From NCBI RefSeq assembly GCF_037042905.1, contig NC_087253.1, positions 11,017,001-11,081,000 of the forward strand: a stretch of 64,000 bases of DNA, given 5' to 3'. The position numbers and the translations under genes were made by a program. Shown here one piece after another: positions 10,786-21,600 of this stretch. Each line of letters starts with the position of its first letter. Position 1 is the first letter of the stretch. This DNA is from Lytechinus pictus. Its lineage: Eukaryota > Echinodermata > Echinoidea > Temnopleuroida > Toxopneustidae. The notes beneath the pieces are model-generated. The model was not told where the DNA came from. It saw nothing but the letters and a program-made list of their open reading frames with translations, and did not search any database.

Positions 10786-11323
10786 AGGAAACCAAAACCC
10801 AAGAAGAGAAGCAATCTTATTGGAAAGAGTAAAAAAAGAGGAGCAATTTAAAACAAGTTTCATCAAAATCGGTTGTGAAATAAGCAAGTTAATTAATGAC
10901 GTTTAAAAGGTCTTGTAGTCCTTTCTATTGGTATCCTCAAATTGGCAAAAATGCTTCAAAATGGCTGGTTTTGTAGACAACCTTCCATTTGTTTTGTACA
11001 CAAATTTTCAGATTTTCCCCTTTATGTTACATATTTCACATCATTCACTCCTGACCGTGACATATGTGGTGTGATTATGCCTAGAAGGAGGCAAGATGAA
11101 GTCTGAAAATTGTGTACAAAACAAATGGAGAGTTGTCCACAAAATCAGCCATTTTGAAGCATGTTTGCCAATTTGAGAATCCCCATAGAAAGTACAAGAA
11201 GACCTTTTAAACGTCCATAACTTGCTTATTTTACAACTGATTTTGATTAAACTTGTTTTGAATTGTTCCTCTCATTTTACTTTTTCCCATAGGATTGTTT
11301 CTCTTGTTGGGGTTTGGTTTCCT
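10786..11323. mobile_element. Foldback MITE 'AGGAAACC', long-arm copy
   Basis: A ~538 bp element whose two halves are nearly reverse complements over about 240 bp each. Ends are AGGAAACC and GGTTTCCT. Internal pairs include 'ttgttttgtacacaaattttcag' with 'ctgaaaattgtgtacaaaacaa'. A shortened relative at 44,391-44,700 has clean TTAA flanks; the flanks here are degraded (taaa/ttac). TTAA target sites plus purine-first ends fit Kolobok-type or piggyBac-type transposons. Confidence 0.8.
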
Positions 11324-11551
11324 TTACTGTCCAATCTACCCATTCTGTCTTCCCCCGTTCTTCTCCTTCAACCGTCATTTGGACTAAGCTTTCTGGTCAT
11401 CTTTTCCACTGGCTGTATTTGGAGATCCTACTCTTCTTCAGCTGCATAGGCCTTTGCCTTTAGGCCATATAGGACTCTGACTTTCTCTCGAACCCATGAA
11501 TTTGTTTTCCTTTCTCTCTCTCTCTCCAACTGATCTGGAGCATGTGCTAAA

Positions 11552-11779
11552 TACCCTAAAACACAAATCAGTCAAAAATGACTAGTCATTGTGGTCAGCT
11601 GGGTGCAACTGTTATTTCTACTAATATTTGACTATTTTCTAGTCGTATTTTACTAGAACGGAGTTATTTCTGACTAGAATATATGTCAGGAATGTGATTA
11701 TATGAGTGATTGTCATAAATCAGTTGCACCCAGCTGACTACTGGTCTAGTCAATTTGACCGAATTGTTTTAAGAGTGTA
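11552..11779. mobile_element. MITE with CAGCTGGGTGCAACTG inner arms and (T)TTTTAAGAGTGTA end
   Basis: Left 'taccctaaaacacaaatcagtcaa..gtcagctgggtgcaactg' is the inverse of right 'cagttgcacccagctgac..ttgaccgaattgttttaagagtgta'. About 228 bp, non-coding. The outer end resembles that of the MITE at 27,750. Confidence 0.75.
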
Positions 11780-12915
11780 GACCCGCAGCTAAATGACTGT
11801 ATCTTTTTCATGTCACTCCGTTTTGATGTCCAGCTTTCTGCACCATAGGAGGCTAAACTCCAAAATAACGCAACATATTATATTCAAATTAATTATTGTT
11901 CAGAATTTTTACATCAGCAAAAAGTGCTTATCGTAATATACATTGCGAAACAGTTATTTATCTCTTTTGTCTTTGTGGATGTACATGTGTTAAACATATA
12001 TAGGGAAAGTTTAAACAATAGATATTAAAAAAAAAATGGAAATGAATATTACTTTTTTTCTACAAAAGAAAAATAATTTGGTTTAAGAGCTTCAAACCGA
12101 TTATGCATTGAATGGTTTATTGATATAGTGATAGTGGTGCCACTTTAATAAAAGAAAACGAGAAAAAACAAAAAGTATACAGGTATAATTTTGAATCTTC
12201 TTATTATGTTTGCAATGTATGTTATCATTATTTTTTTATTTGAACAGAAAACGGAGTTTCATATTTCATGAATTGAATTTACTTAGTTTATTCAAACGAT
12301 TGATTTGTAATTGTTTAGAAATTGAGAAACGTTGTAAAACTAAGAATTTGTGCATTGTTGACGAAAACATCTCTTGCTTTGTACGATATCGTCTACATCT
12401 TTTGTAACTGTTTTGACAGGTGATTATTTTTCAATGAAATTACTTTTTTTTAATAGTGGCGCGACAAATGATTTACACTTTCAAAGTAAAGCGTCAATTA
12501 CCCGATTTTGACAATATAATATTTGCGCTTCAAAATCATTTTAAGAATGAAAGGTATATCGCAGAGACAAATTGTTAAATGACTAAGTTTACAAGGAAAT
12601 GCTCTCAGTTATGACCCCTGTCTCCATGGAGAGATATGTTCAGTTCTTATCCCCTGTGCAATTTTACAATTATGTTCATAATTGTCGTTCCTTTGTTTAC
12701 TGTTCGTTTCTCAAGTTGTTAATTACAATATGAACCGCAGTTCAATATATATTTTTTCGCTATAAATTGTAATATCATATTTTACTGCGATAGATTTTAT
12801 TTGTCATGGGGCAATGTGTTTTACTAAAATCCCTGTGGAGGGGAAAATAAAATATGTTTTATTTTGTTACAACTGATAAGTCATTCATTAAGCCAATTAT
12901 CAAGAACATAATAAT
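11780..12915. other. Anonymous AT-rich intergenic DNA
   Basis: Nothing recognised. It has several poly-A/T runs and no inverted repeat or long ORF. Confidence 0.45.
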
Positions 12916-12916
12916 G

Positions 12917-13185
12917 TGGGGGAATTGTGGTCTAGTGGTTAAGACACGCGTCTTTCAATCAGAGGGGCGTAGATTCGATTCCCAGCCATGACGTGTTTTC
13001 CTTCAGCAAGAAATTTACCCACATTGTGCTGCACTCAACCCAGGTGAGGTTAATTGGTAGTTTATCAAAAAGCTGTGAGCTTCGGAACCGGTAGACTAGC
13101 TTAGCCGAGGGTAATATAGAAGCGTGTCAGCGTGACCGGAGCGTGGATACGTGCGCTATACAAATCATGCATTATTTTACTATAT
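12917..13185 (+). mobile_element. tRNA-derived SINE
   Basis: The head has a pol III A box (tggtctagtgg, about 12,928) and B box (gattcgattcc, about 12,972). The body is 'cagcaagaaatttacccacattgtgctgcac..acccaggtgagg' and the tail 'gcgctatacaaatcatgcatta'. Related copies lie at 30.8, 45.6, 50.9, 52.2, 54.1 and 63.9 kb. Confidence 0.85.
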
Positions 13186-13199
13186 TTTCAACATAATAG

Positions 13200-14640
13200 T
13201 AAGTTTTTGAATTTCAAAGCAGCATTACTGTCGGCATCCATGCGAATAACAATAACATTCGGGTAATGATCCGAACACAAAAAGGTTGTATTGAAACGAA
13301 ACTCGGTTCATGTGGATTTGAAAATATTGAGTAAACTTAATTCCCTCAACTTCGCTTTATTCCCACTGTGGGAACATAATTCGAAACTTTATGGAATCCT
13401 TAAAGGTTGCTTAACACCTGGAGAGTGTAGGCAACCTTTCATCTTTCTCTTTTTGTGATGATGTTTTTAGCCCTATTAACATGATTAATACGAAATTCGT
13501 TTCTCAGTGACTCTTAACTGTGGCTTTCTTTTCTCATTCTTTCTTGGTGGTGAAATAATTTCCATGTCTTTAGGCCAGTGGGGAGTGGGGGGGGGGGGGG
13601 CGGTGATTGGGGTAGTCCGCATAAGACCGAAATTTTGGGTATAATGTTGGCTTTATTCCTACAGTAAGGTACTTCGTAACGTAAGGACTTGATCAATAAT
13701 GCGAACCCGAAGTGCGAGCTGAAATTGTGAACAAAAAATGATCCATTTTAAGGACTCTTTTTCCCCTTGGTATTTCCTTTTAAAACACTCTTAACTTTAA
13801 TTTATTTAGTATGTTCTTTACTTACTATACATCACGAATCTGAATACTAACAAAAATGAAGTGATATTCAAAACGTGAGATGTGATCTACGGCAAAGAAA
13901 GGCTCTTTTGTTAATTCTTTCCCCAAAATGTATTCATGAGAGACAAGCCCAAGTCGTCAGCAATGAAGGCACGGTCATGAGGAAACAGTCGCTGGCATTG
14001 GCTGTACTCTCTAGCGATGGGCGGGGCATAGTCCTCCTCTAAACCAATAGGAATTTAACAAACACGATACAGTAAACTTTACCGTATTTTCTTTACTGTT
14101 ATATTCAATCACATCACTCCTAACAAACCAGATAGCAAATCGGAATTCAAAGAAACGAGTCGACCAGGGACAGAGTGCGAGACAAAAGGCGAAAGAGGGT
14201 AAGAAATTGATCTTTTTCAAAGTCGCATTATTTTTTCTGTAGGAGAAAGGGGGAGGGGATGAGAAGGAGAAGAGGAAGGAAAGGCTTAAGAAAGAAAAAG
14301 ATCTTTATTTATTTATTCATTTATTTGTTTTTATTTCTTTTAACTATTATCATTATTAAAAAAGTTTCACTAAAACATAATATTGATTTTGTTGAGAAAA
14401 AAAATCATAACAAAAAAGAAAGCTAAGGAAGAAAAGGGTTTACACTCCAAAATAAATGGGAGTTTGGTTATTACTAATTTGACAAGCACAAAAAAGGGAT
14501 TTCGCTCACAACGAAGGAGATTTTGGTAAAATTTCTATATTTTAGTATACCAACTAAATCTAATTTCCCGGTGGTGCTGCGTATGGGGTGCAACCAAAGA
14601 CGTTATAATATATGCAATATACTCATTTTGGGGTGCTTCA
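13200..14640 (+). repeat. Dispersed repeat R1, copy b (interrupted)
   Basis: 13,200-13,420 matches 9,695-9,860 ('cgaatattattcgggtaa', 'aaaggttg..ttgaa', 'tgtgggaa'). 14,430-14,600 matches 9,930-10,085 (the 'ttcgctc..aacgaagg' and 'atttcc..ggtgctgc' blocks). Between them is unrelated DNA with a G12 run at about 13,588-13,600 and a block at 13,935-13,990 that recurs at 31,022-31,080. Confidence 0.6.
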
Positions 14641-15419
14641 GCACCGGCACCCCCGCCTCACAGGGCCACTCCTATATAACGTGATGGTAGCGTCTCTTGT
14701 TTTTCTCGGCGCATTTTAGCCAGAGGCTGGTTCAACTTTCGCCAACGGGATGGGATAATTTTTTAAATCTTTGTTCACTTGTTTTTTTTTCGCGCTTCTT
14801 TCATGATGATGATTTGTAATTCATATGCAGTATTCACATTCATTTATCATCTGCATTACTCACCCCCCTTCTCCCCCTCTCTCATTCATCCTCTCTCTTA
14901 ATTGATCTCATTCCCGAGTTTGTTGCGTAATTTTCGTATATCACGTTTATTTCATGTTTTTATGTCTACTGTTGGCAATCATGTTTTCCATTTTTACTGG
15001 ATTACATAAATGATTCTAATGTATCATATTTTAGGAGCCAACAATATACAAGGTTTGCTTTCTAGTGGGATTCTCCTTTTTCACAAATCATAAATCATTA
15101 TCATCCTCTAAACATATTTCTTCTATCAATTTTAAATGTCATGTCTGTTTTAAAGTCGATTTCGACGTTGGACTTTGTTTATGATATTGATTTGTTGTGA
15201 TAGTGTTATTGATATAATTTATATTTTGTTAGAAATGAAAAAAAAAGCATCCACATTCTCCCCGATTGACTGCCAAAACTAATTTTTTTGAAAGACTGAA
15301 GTTATTATCTTACAAACAAGATAACTTATCTCATAATGCCTAGATAAATAATAAGAACAAAATTATGTAGGCTTAAAAACAAAAATTCAATTTTATACCA
15401 CCAGGAATATCAGACGTCC
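14641..15419. promoter_or_regulatory. Upstream region of the collagen-like gene
   Basis: AT-rich DNA before the gene A start codon. A weak TATA-like 'ttttatacc' lies about 25 bp upstream of the ATG (near 15,392). I cannot place the transcription start or exclude an upstream non-coding exon. Confidence 0.3.
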
Positions 15420-15522
15420 ATGACATTGTTCACGATGGCCAATTTGTTATACTTGATGATTTCTGCCACCATAATTGCTACTGCTTCTGGTCTCTCTATA
15501 GACGCAGAGGGCCCAATCAGTG
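15420..15522 (+). CDS. Collagen-like gene, coding exon 1 (signal peptide)
   Basis: Starts at ATG and ends before GTAAGC with one base of the next codon. It encodes the hydrophobic leader and an acidic linker. Confidence 0.85.
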
Positions 15523-18500
15523 GTAAGCTTTCTAATTTTTTGCTTCTTGCACTGTCTTTTTCATTTCATTTCATTAATCAAGTTGGGTTTGAAACGACTC
15601 TGAACTGTCAGTTCTAATACACCAAAATAGAAAATGTTCGCGATCAGTTACACTATGATAGACATAATAGATAAGCGGATAGTATCTAAAAGAGTACCCT
15701 TTACTGGTAAGATCACCCGGGTAAGATCATTTTATTAATAAAAATCGAGGAAAAAAACAGCATTACACTATATATTTCGTCATGAATGGATGTTAAAACT
15801 TAGTTTTATAGTGATTTTCAGGATTCAGCGATGTAGGGGTTCATAAAAACGAGGTATGCACATTACTGGCGGCCTTTCCAATCTTGTCGAATTGATAGTC
15901 GCTGATTTCACACATTACTATTTCTTTCGTATTTTTGTTTACAGTTTCACTTCATTTTTTTTAACTCACAGATTGAAAGTCAGTGCATTTATGTTAATAT
16001 AGCATAAAGGAGGGGGGGGGGGGGGGGCTATACACGACAGTTCTAAAATAATCAATGAAAAGGCGCCGGTGGCTTGAGTAGTAAAAAAAAGAATATTCGG
16101 ACGATGTGCTTATAACTTTTTTCACAAAATATTGATAAACTTTAAAATTCAATAACTTCGTTATTTGTTATCCGATTTTGATGACATCTTCAGCATTTTG
16201 CTTTGTGAATTTTAATCTATTTATTTAGATATAAATATTTTCATCCCGGACTATCCCTTTAACTTGCAATTTATGTTTGTTCGACTCCTCTTTGAACAGA
16301 TAATATTTCCGTTATGACGTTTCAGTAAGAGCTTGTTGATAATCATATCTAAAATCGAATTATGTTTACATGTAAAATTGATCTTCATTATTACATGGTT
16401 ATTTTCGACAATGATATAGGTCCGTGTTCGCTCTGCCCGAAAGGAGTTCCCGGTCCCTCTGGTCCACCCGGAGATGTCGGCCTGCCTGGAAGAGATGGCC
16501 GTGATGGGAGGGACGCTTCATGCAGTGTCCAACCATCAGGTACATATATTATGGACAGAGTGCACATCTTATCTTATACTCGAGATAATTACGATAAAAA
16601 TCAACACCACGGGGTTGTTTGCATTGTAAAAATATGGTAAAGCGATTATGTCAGATTTTTTAAAATGTTGTTTTAATTGAATTAATTTGGCATATACCAT
16701 GGTCCACGTTAAGCCATTCTATTATATTTGTCTTTAATTCGCATTGCGCCAAACCCTCGTTTGGGAGATGACCGTGCTGCTCAGATCTAAACTGCGGTTT
16801 TATACTCCCAGTTTCAAATACCTCGTTATAGAGGATCCAAGATATTTCATTTCCAGCGGAGAGAGCGAGGAAGATAGACACACTATTCATGCTCTTTTGT
16901 CGTTATGTTTATCCATTGTGTTTCATGAGTAAATCTAGAGGAGCTTTGAAATTCAACCACCCGTAAGCTCATTGGCGGAAAGAAATTTCAAAGATAATAG
17001 ATCCCCCGGGCCATTGGCAGGAATGATGAAATAAAAGTGAACTAATGAAATCCTTCATTCATACCCCCCTCACATTTCTTATAATACAGTCAAAAGTAGT
17101 CATGGTAGTGGCGTTGTGTACATACGATGGGGAAAAGATGTTTGCGTTAATGGATCAGAACTCGTTTATGCTGGTAAGAAACATTTTGTTTTTCAATATT
17201 GTTGTATTTATTTTCCTTCATTTAATTTCATTGATCGATATGCTGTTAACCCTGTATACTTACATACGAAGTATTCAAGGAACTTCATGCATTAATGGCA
17301 TAGGCGGCGTAAGCGGGGGCGGGGTCGGAGGGAAGGGTCCTGTCCCCCTTTATTTGAGATGGGGGGACCGTCCCCCCTAAAATTTTGGTTGATAACCTTT
17401 TTTTTTGGCTTGTCAAAATTTTTCCATGTGTCCATCCCAAAATTTCAGGTGGACCCCCCTAAATTTTTTGGCTTCCGCCGCCAATGATTAATGGGCTAGG
17501 ATTGGGGGGGGGGGGCAGAAAAGTATTGGTGAGTCGACATAATCAAAGGGGCTGGTATGGCATTGGCTATAAATAGGAGGCGAATGATTGTTCATTGTAA
17601 AAACAATGCTTATGAAAGTGTACAATAACCCCTGATAATTATAATGATAATTGATAATGCTCAAAACATTGAACAAGAAAAAAAAAACATTGACTTGTAG
17701 CTCACGATCCTTTGTTGCATTTTATTGGTGCGAGAATCCGGCCATGTTATGCAGCCGTTGGCCTTCATCAGGCCCGTCTCATATGGTGAAACAGAATGAA
17801 TAGAATAGTAAGGGCAAGTCCACCCCAACAGAAAGAAGGTTTGAATACAAAAACTGAATAAACATATATAACGCTGACCATTTCGTCCAAATTGGATGTA
17901 AAATAACAAAGTTATGATATTTTTAATTATAATTTCGCTCAATTAAGAAAAAAACAGTTATATGCTTGTCCTAGCTGGTGGGTGTTTATTAATAAAGCAT
18001 ATGATTCTAAAAATGACTGCACTCTTTCTTAGGAACTATATAAATCAACCCCAGTAATGGAAATCGACATGCAAATGAGCTGACAGATGACACCCCAACT
18101 CACTATTTCGTTTACATTTCATTATATGAAATATGAAATATTTTAATTTTCTACTTACTGTCATGTCAAACAACATCCTCCCTAAAGTATTTTGTGGGTC
18201 CATCAAAAGGTTCCCTCTGTCAAATCTGTCAAATTGAAATATTTCATAATTGAAACAAGAACAAAAGTAAAATTGAGTAAGTGGAATCATTGATTCGCTC
18301 ATTTGCATATCACTGAATTGTGCATATCGACTGTTATGAAACATAAATTAAGCGAAATTTTGAAAGGTCATAACTTACTTATTTTACCATGTTTACATCC
18401 GATTTTGATGTAATATTCAGCATTATGCTTGTATTGTTTGTGTTTTCTGTATTTTATTTAGATCAATCTATGTCTGGGGAGGACTTGGGTATATTTGACA

Positions 18501-20787
18501 TTACAGGATCAACATTAATAATTGTATTACTCAATGTATAAATGTGTAGTAGCTCTATAAGATGATACCAAAGAAAAGTTGAAATTCCTAGTAAAAAGTG
18601 AACTAAAATGGCAAAGAAAAATCACTTTTTTTTTCAAAAGGGGTTAGGTCCATTTCAGTTTAGTTGCAAAAGGGGTTTGGTCCACACAGATTTTTTTCGG
18701 AAAAGAATATCTTAAAAAATATGAAGACAGTTAGATGTCTTTTATACCCAATTCTATGTTCTCATGGTAGAGTATTGTGAAAATTCAGTTTCGCATAAGA
18801 ATATTGCAATATGGGAGAAATAAAACAATGATTTTCTTGGAGTGGACCTAACCCCTTTTGCAACTAAACTCTTCTGAAGAACTCATATGTCAAAAGGGGT
18901 TATATATAGGTCAATTTTTCATAAATTTTATCGTTTTCTGTCTTCTTACCTGTAAATTTTTAGTCACTCTGATGATACCAAAGAAAATTTGAAATTCAAA
19001 TGAAAACGTGAATGAAAGTGGCGAAGAAAAATCACTATTTTAATCAAAAGAGATTGGATTCATTTCAGTTTACTTGCAAAAGGGGTTAGGTCCACGATGA
19101 TAATTTTTAAAAAGATAAAAAAAAATTGAAGACATGTAGATTTCTTTTATACCCAGATATATATGTTCACATTATAGGGTAGTACATCATGATGACAATT
19201 TAGTTTCTCATAAGAATATTGCAATAAGTGAAAATAAAAAACATGGTTTTTCTCGGAATGGTCCAAACTTGACCCCTTTTGCAACTAAACTCTTCATATA
19301 TAAATAAATCTCCTATGTTTAGAAATAAAACAGATCAAAGAAAATTAAAACATATACACGTAATTGAAATTATTTGAAAAACGGGAATAAAATGATTATA
19401 TCAATAATGAAATGGCAGAAAGAAGCTGCTGATAACTGCTTATCAAATAAAAGAGAGCCAATGGAATAAATTAGAGAGTCAAAAGGGGCCTAAGCTTTCG
19501 ATCCTAGCAGAATCTTCGTCGGAGGCTCCGAAGAAGATTCTGCTAGGATCGAAAGCTTAGGCCCCTTTTGACTCTCTAACAATAATAAAAGGCAGAGTAA
19601 ACGACATGAACCAGACAACAGTATATTTCAAATGAATAATTCTATGAAGCAAGAACCTCGAGAATGAATTACTTCAAAATCTTAAAGCTTGTTGTGCTCC
19701 TGCTTACAGGAGAAAAAGCAAAGAGCAGCAAAGAGTTGCTTGAGAAGTTTATAAAGCAGGGAATGATAGCCTACTGTATTTTGTTTCCGCAAAGATGCCA
19801 TATGCAACCGTACGCAACGCTACGTAGACAAGTTACGCAACTCTACGCGACACTATGCTCCCCTACGCAGGGACTACGCCGATGAGTATGCAGCGAATTT
19901 TCGCGTACTCCCTACGCAACTCTACGTAACTCTACGCAACCTTCGGTGTGAATTAAAGCCCCTTAAGGCCGCGGCACCTATGCCCGTGAGCAAGGCATTT
20001 AATTTACAATGCTCTTTTATCCTGCTTTCAAATAAATAGAAATGCTATATGCATTATTGGTAACTTGGTGTGCACTTGTTTAAAAAAAATGAAAGTGGGC
20101 GGACCGGACGTTTCATCCGACAAATCCTGTTTTATCCGACAGTTAGTAAGAGTGCCTCTCAGCCAATCAAAATCTAGGAAAGATGTCGACAACTTCTCAA
20201 ACAAATGTTGATGAAACGCTCCCCTAAAGGTTGGCTCTAATTTGGCTAATTATCTTGCATAATTTATTGACATTTGCTTGTGTGTAATCCATATAGGTAC
20301 TGCTGCAGGAGCTCGCTGGACCCATGGGGGAGGCGGTGCTAACTATCTCTGTATGCCAACTGATCCTATTTATGACGAATATCAGTGTGGTACTGGTGCC
20401 CTTCGTGGTCTGCTGTACTCGGCCGAATATGAGACAGAAACCTCCATAAATCGTCTGCGTGCTCTCCACGATACCGCTCCAAAATGTGCCATCTGTAGGG
20501 CGCCCTCTGGGCGATCTACCAAACTGATGATCCCTGCGCGTAACAAGTGCCCTTCTGACCAATGGCGCCTGGAGTACAGTGGTTACCTCATGTCGGCCTA
20601 TCAAAACCACAAACGTTCCGAGTTTGTCTGTTTTGATCGTGACATGGAAGGCGCACCTGGTACAACCGGAGACCAAAACGGGGCTCTCTTCTACACGGTA
20701 ACCGCTATGTGTGGGGCAGCAACTGGGCTTCCGTGTGATCCCTATATGGACGATCGCGAACTCACATGTGCAGTGTGTACGATTTAG
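15420..20787 (+). CDS. Secreted short-chain collagen C4-like protein (4 coding exons)
   Basis: Coding segments 15,420-15,522, 16,420-16,539, 17,090-17,173 and 20,297-20,787 join in phase (798 nt with stop) to give 265 aa. Residues 1-24 look like a signal peptide. Residues 43-66 are eight uninterrupted Gly-X-Y triplets, with Cys37, Cys40 and Cys69 beside them. Residues 75-265 form a Cys-rich globular domain with the motifs VVYIRWGKD, ARWTHGGGGANYLCMP, YSGYLMSAYQNHKRSEFVC and NQNGALFYTV, ending in ELTCAVC. This domain order is that of the 'short-chain collagen C4-like' proteins of sponges and other invertebrates, thought to be extracellular-matrix or trimeric secreted proteins. All introns are phase 1. 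A polyadenylation signal candidate lies at 21,163. A nearer Met at codon 6 is an alternative start. No stop or frameshift is seen. Confidence 0.88.
15523..16419 (+). other. Intron 1 of the collagen-like gene
   Basis: GT..AG ends. Holds a poly-G run (about 16,013-16,027). At 16,110-16,260 there is a MITE-arm remnant ('atccgattttgatgacatcttcagcatt') related to the TTAA-type elements elsewhere in the window. Confidence 0.7.
16420..16539 (+). CDS. Collagen-like gene, coding exon 2 (Gly-X-Y segment)
   Basis: The acceptor is ATATAG and the donor is CAG|GTACAT. The exon encodes two cysteines, eight collagen triplets and a third cysteine. Confidence 0.9.
16540..17089 (+). other. Intron 2 of the collagen-like gene
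   Basis: Unique-looking sequence with no recognised repeat. Confidence 0.6.
17090..17173 (+). CDS. Collagen-like gene, coding exon 3
   Basis: A short 84-nt exon (acceptor ATACAG, donor CTG|GTAAGA). It encodes the conserved VVYIRWGKDVCVNGSELVY block that opens the globular domain. Confidence 0.88.
17300..17495. repeat. Dispersed 'GGGGGGACC..GGCTTCCGCCGCC' repeat, copy 1
   Basis: Poly-C/G-rich segment with 'gttgataacctttttttttggcttgtcaaaattttt' and the end 'ggcttccgccgccaatg'. It reads in inverted form at 23,785-24,022. It lies within intron 3. Confidence 0.75.
17811..18490. mobile_element. 'AAGTCCACCCC' MITE, diverged copy (intron 3)
   Basis: Starts 'gggcaagtccaccccaacag' and ends 'tctggggaggacttggg'. 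Internal blocks 'ttggatgtaaaataacaaagttatga', 'catgcaaatgagctgac' and 'catccgattttgatgtaatattcagcattatgctt' match the better copies at 52,281 and 58,799. It has no intact target duplication. Confidence 0.7.
18530..19310. repeat. Dimer of the 'CAAAAGGGGTTAGGTCCA' repeat, copy 1
   Basis: Two tandem ~400 bp units. Each opens with 'tagtagctctataagatgatac' or 'tagtcactctgatgatacc'. Each carries 'caaaaggggttaggtcca' and closes with its inverse, 'tggacctaaccccttttgcaac' or a variant. The same dimer is at 33,190-34,030, and half a unit opens the window. Confidence 0.8.
19471..19582. repeat. Long near-perfect hairpin 'CTAAGCTTTCGATCCTAGCAG', copy 1
   Basis: Arms of about 50 bp, running 'agagagtcaaaaggggcctaag..' to its exact inverse '..cttaggccccttttgactctct', with the turn at ggaggctcc. 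The second copy is at about 43,555-43,671. The left flank, from 'gaagctgctgataactgcttatc', is also shared. Confidence 0.9.
19795..19945. repeat. Degenerate 'CTACGCAACT' tandem motif
   Basis: Roughly a dozen copies of tacgcaac / ctacgtaac / ctacgcgac in 150 bp of intron 3. It is much more CpG-rich than its surroundings. Confidence 0.75.
20110..20225. mobile_element. 'GTTTCATC..CCGACAA' MITE fragment, copy 1
   Basis: Contains 'gtttcatccgacaaatcc', 'ttttatccgacagtta', 'agccaatcaaaatc' and 'gatgaaacgctccc'. These are the same blocks, inverted, as at 39,226-39,372. Confidence 0.65.
20297..20787 (+). CDS. Collagen-like gene, coding exon 4 (globular domain, stop)
   Basis: Acceptor ATATAG at 20,296; TAG stop at 20,785-20,787. 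Encodes residues 103-265 with most of the conserved cysteines. The antisense ORF over this exon is a shadow. Confidence 0.92.
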
Positions 20788-21600
20788 AATTGCTACTACT
20801 CAAACCATCGCTACTCAAGCCATATTCAGCTCATTTCATCTGGTTTACAGTCCTTTTCAGGACTTAATCACTCACTTTCAAGAAAAGAATACTTCTAATT
20901 TCCTCTTTTCATCCTATCTCGCCTTTCCATTTCAATCTTTCTGCCTGTATTTCCAGTTCCCCGCGGCTTCTTCATATTACATATGGTGAACCGAAAACCT
21001 TCTCCACGTTATAAACTCCACCATTCAAACCTAAATAGATCATCTGATTTAGAATTTGTTAAGATCCGATCGTTGACAATGGGCCACACCTTAAAGTCAT
21101 AATAATGCGTGTAAATTAAAGTAGTCAATTAAGATTCGAAACTGTTGGGAGTGTCCTCCAATAATAAAGTAGTCAATTAAGATTCGAAACTGTTTGGATA
21201 TGTACATAATCAAGTCAAATTACTGTATTATTTTTTTTTTCTTTTATTATTTATTTTGCAATGAATCAATTCAAATAATGATTGCTGATGCCCGTGCTGA
21301 TGGATCCATGGTGCATTTGTTTCGCCAAATTTACTGTTGCCAGCTTCAGTTGTATACTTTTAATTCATATGTTTCTTTTCATATTCTTATACTGACCTGG
21401 ATGGAGGTAAAGGGGTGTGGGAAGGAAGACCTGTGGGTCATGATAACTTAGTTAACCTTTCCCAAACCCAGGCAGCCCCTTCATCTCTATTCCAGGTCCT
21501 TTGTATTATGTCACCTATGTCCTATTGTTTATGTAATTTGTATTCTACTGTAGTTTATGTATTTTGAATTGCCGAATCAATAATAATAAGAAGTAATAAA
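20788..21600 (+). other. 3' flank / likely 3' UTR of the collagen-like gene
   Basis: AATAAA candidates lie at 21,163-21,168 and near 21,590. A 30-bp block, 'taaagtagtcaattaagattcgaaactgtt', is repeated about 48 bp apart (21,117 and 21,165). Confidence 0.5.

Noticed and set aside
18637-18870. Telomere-like GGGGTTAGGT motifs
   Set aside because: They are isolated words at the ends of a dispersed repeat, not tandem TTAGGG.
20224-20676. 150-residue minus-strand ORF over the last collagen-gene exon
   Set aside because: It is antisense to a well-supported coding exon and has no domain of its own.
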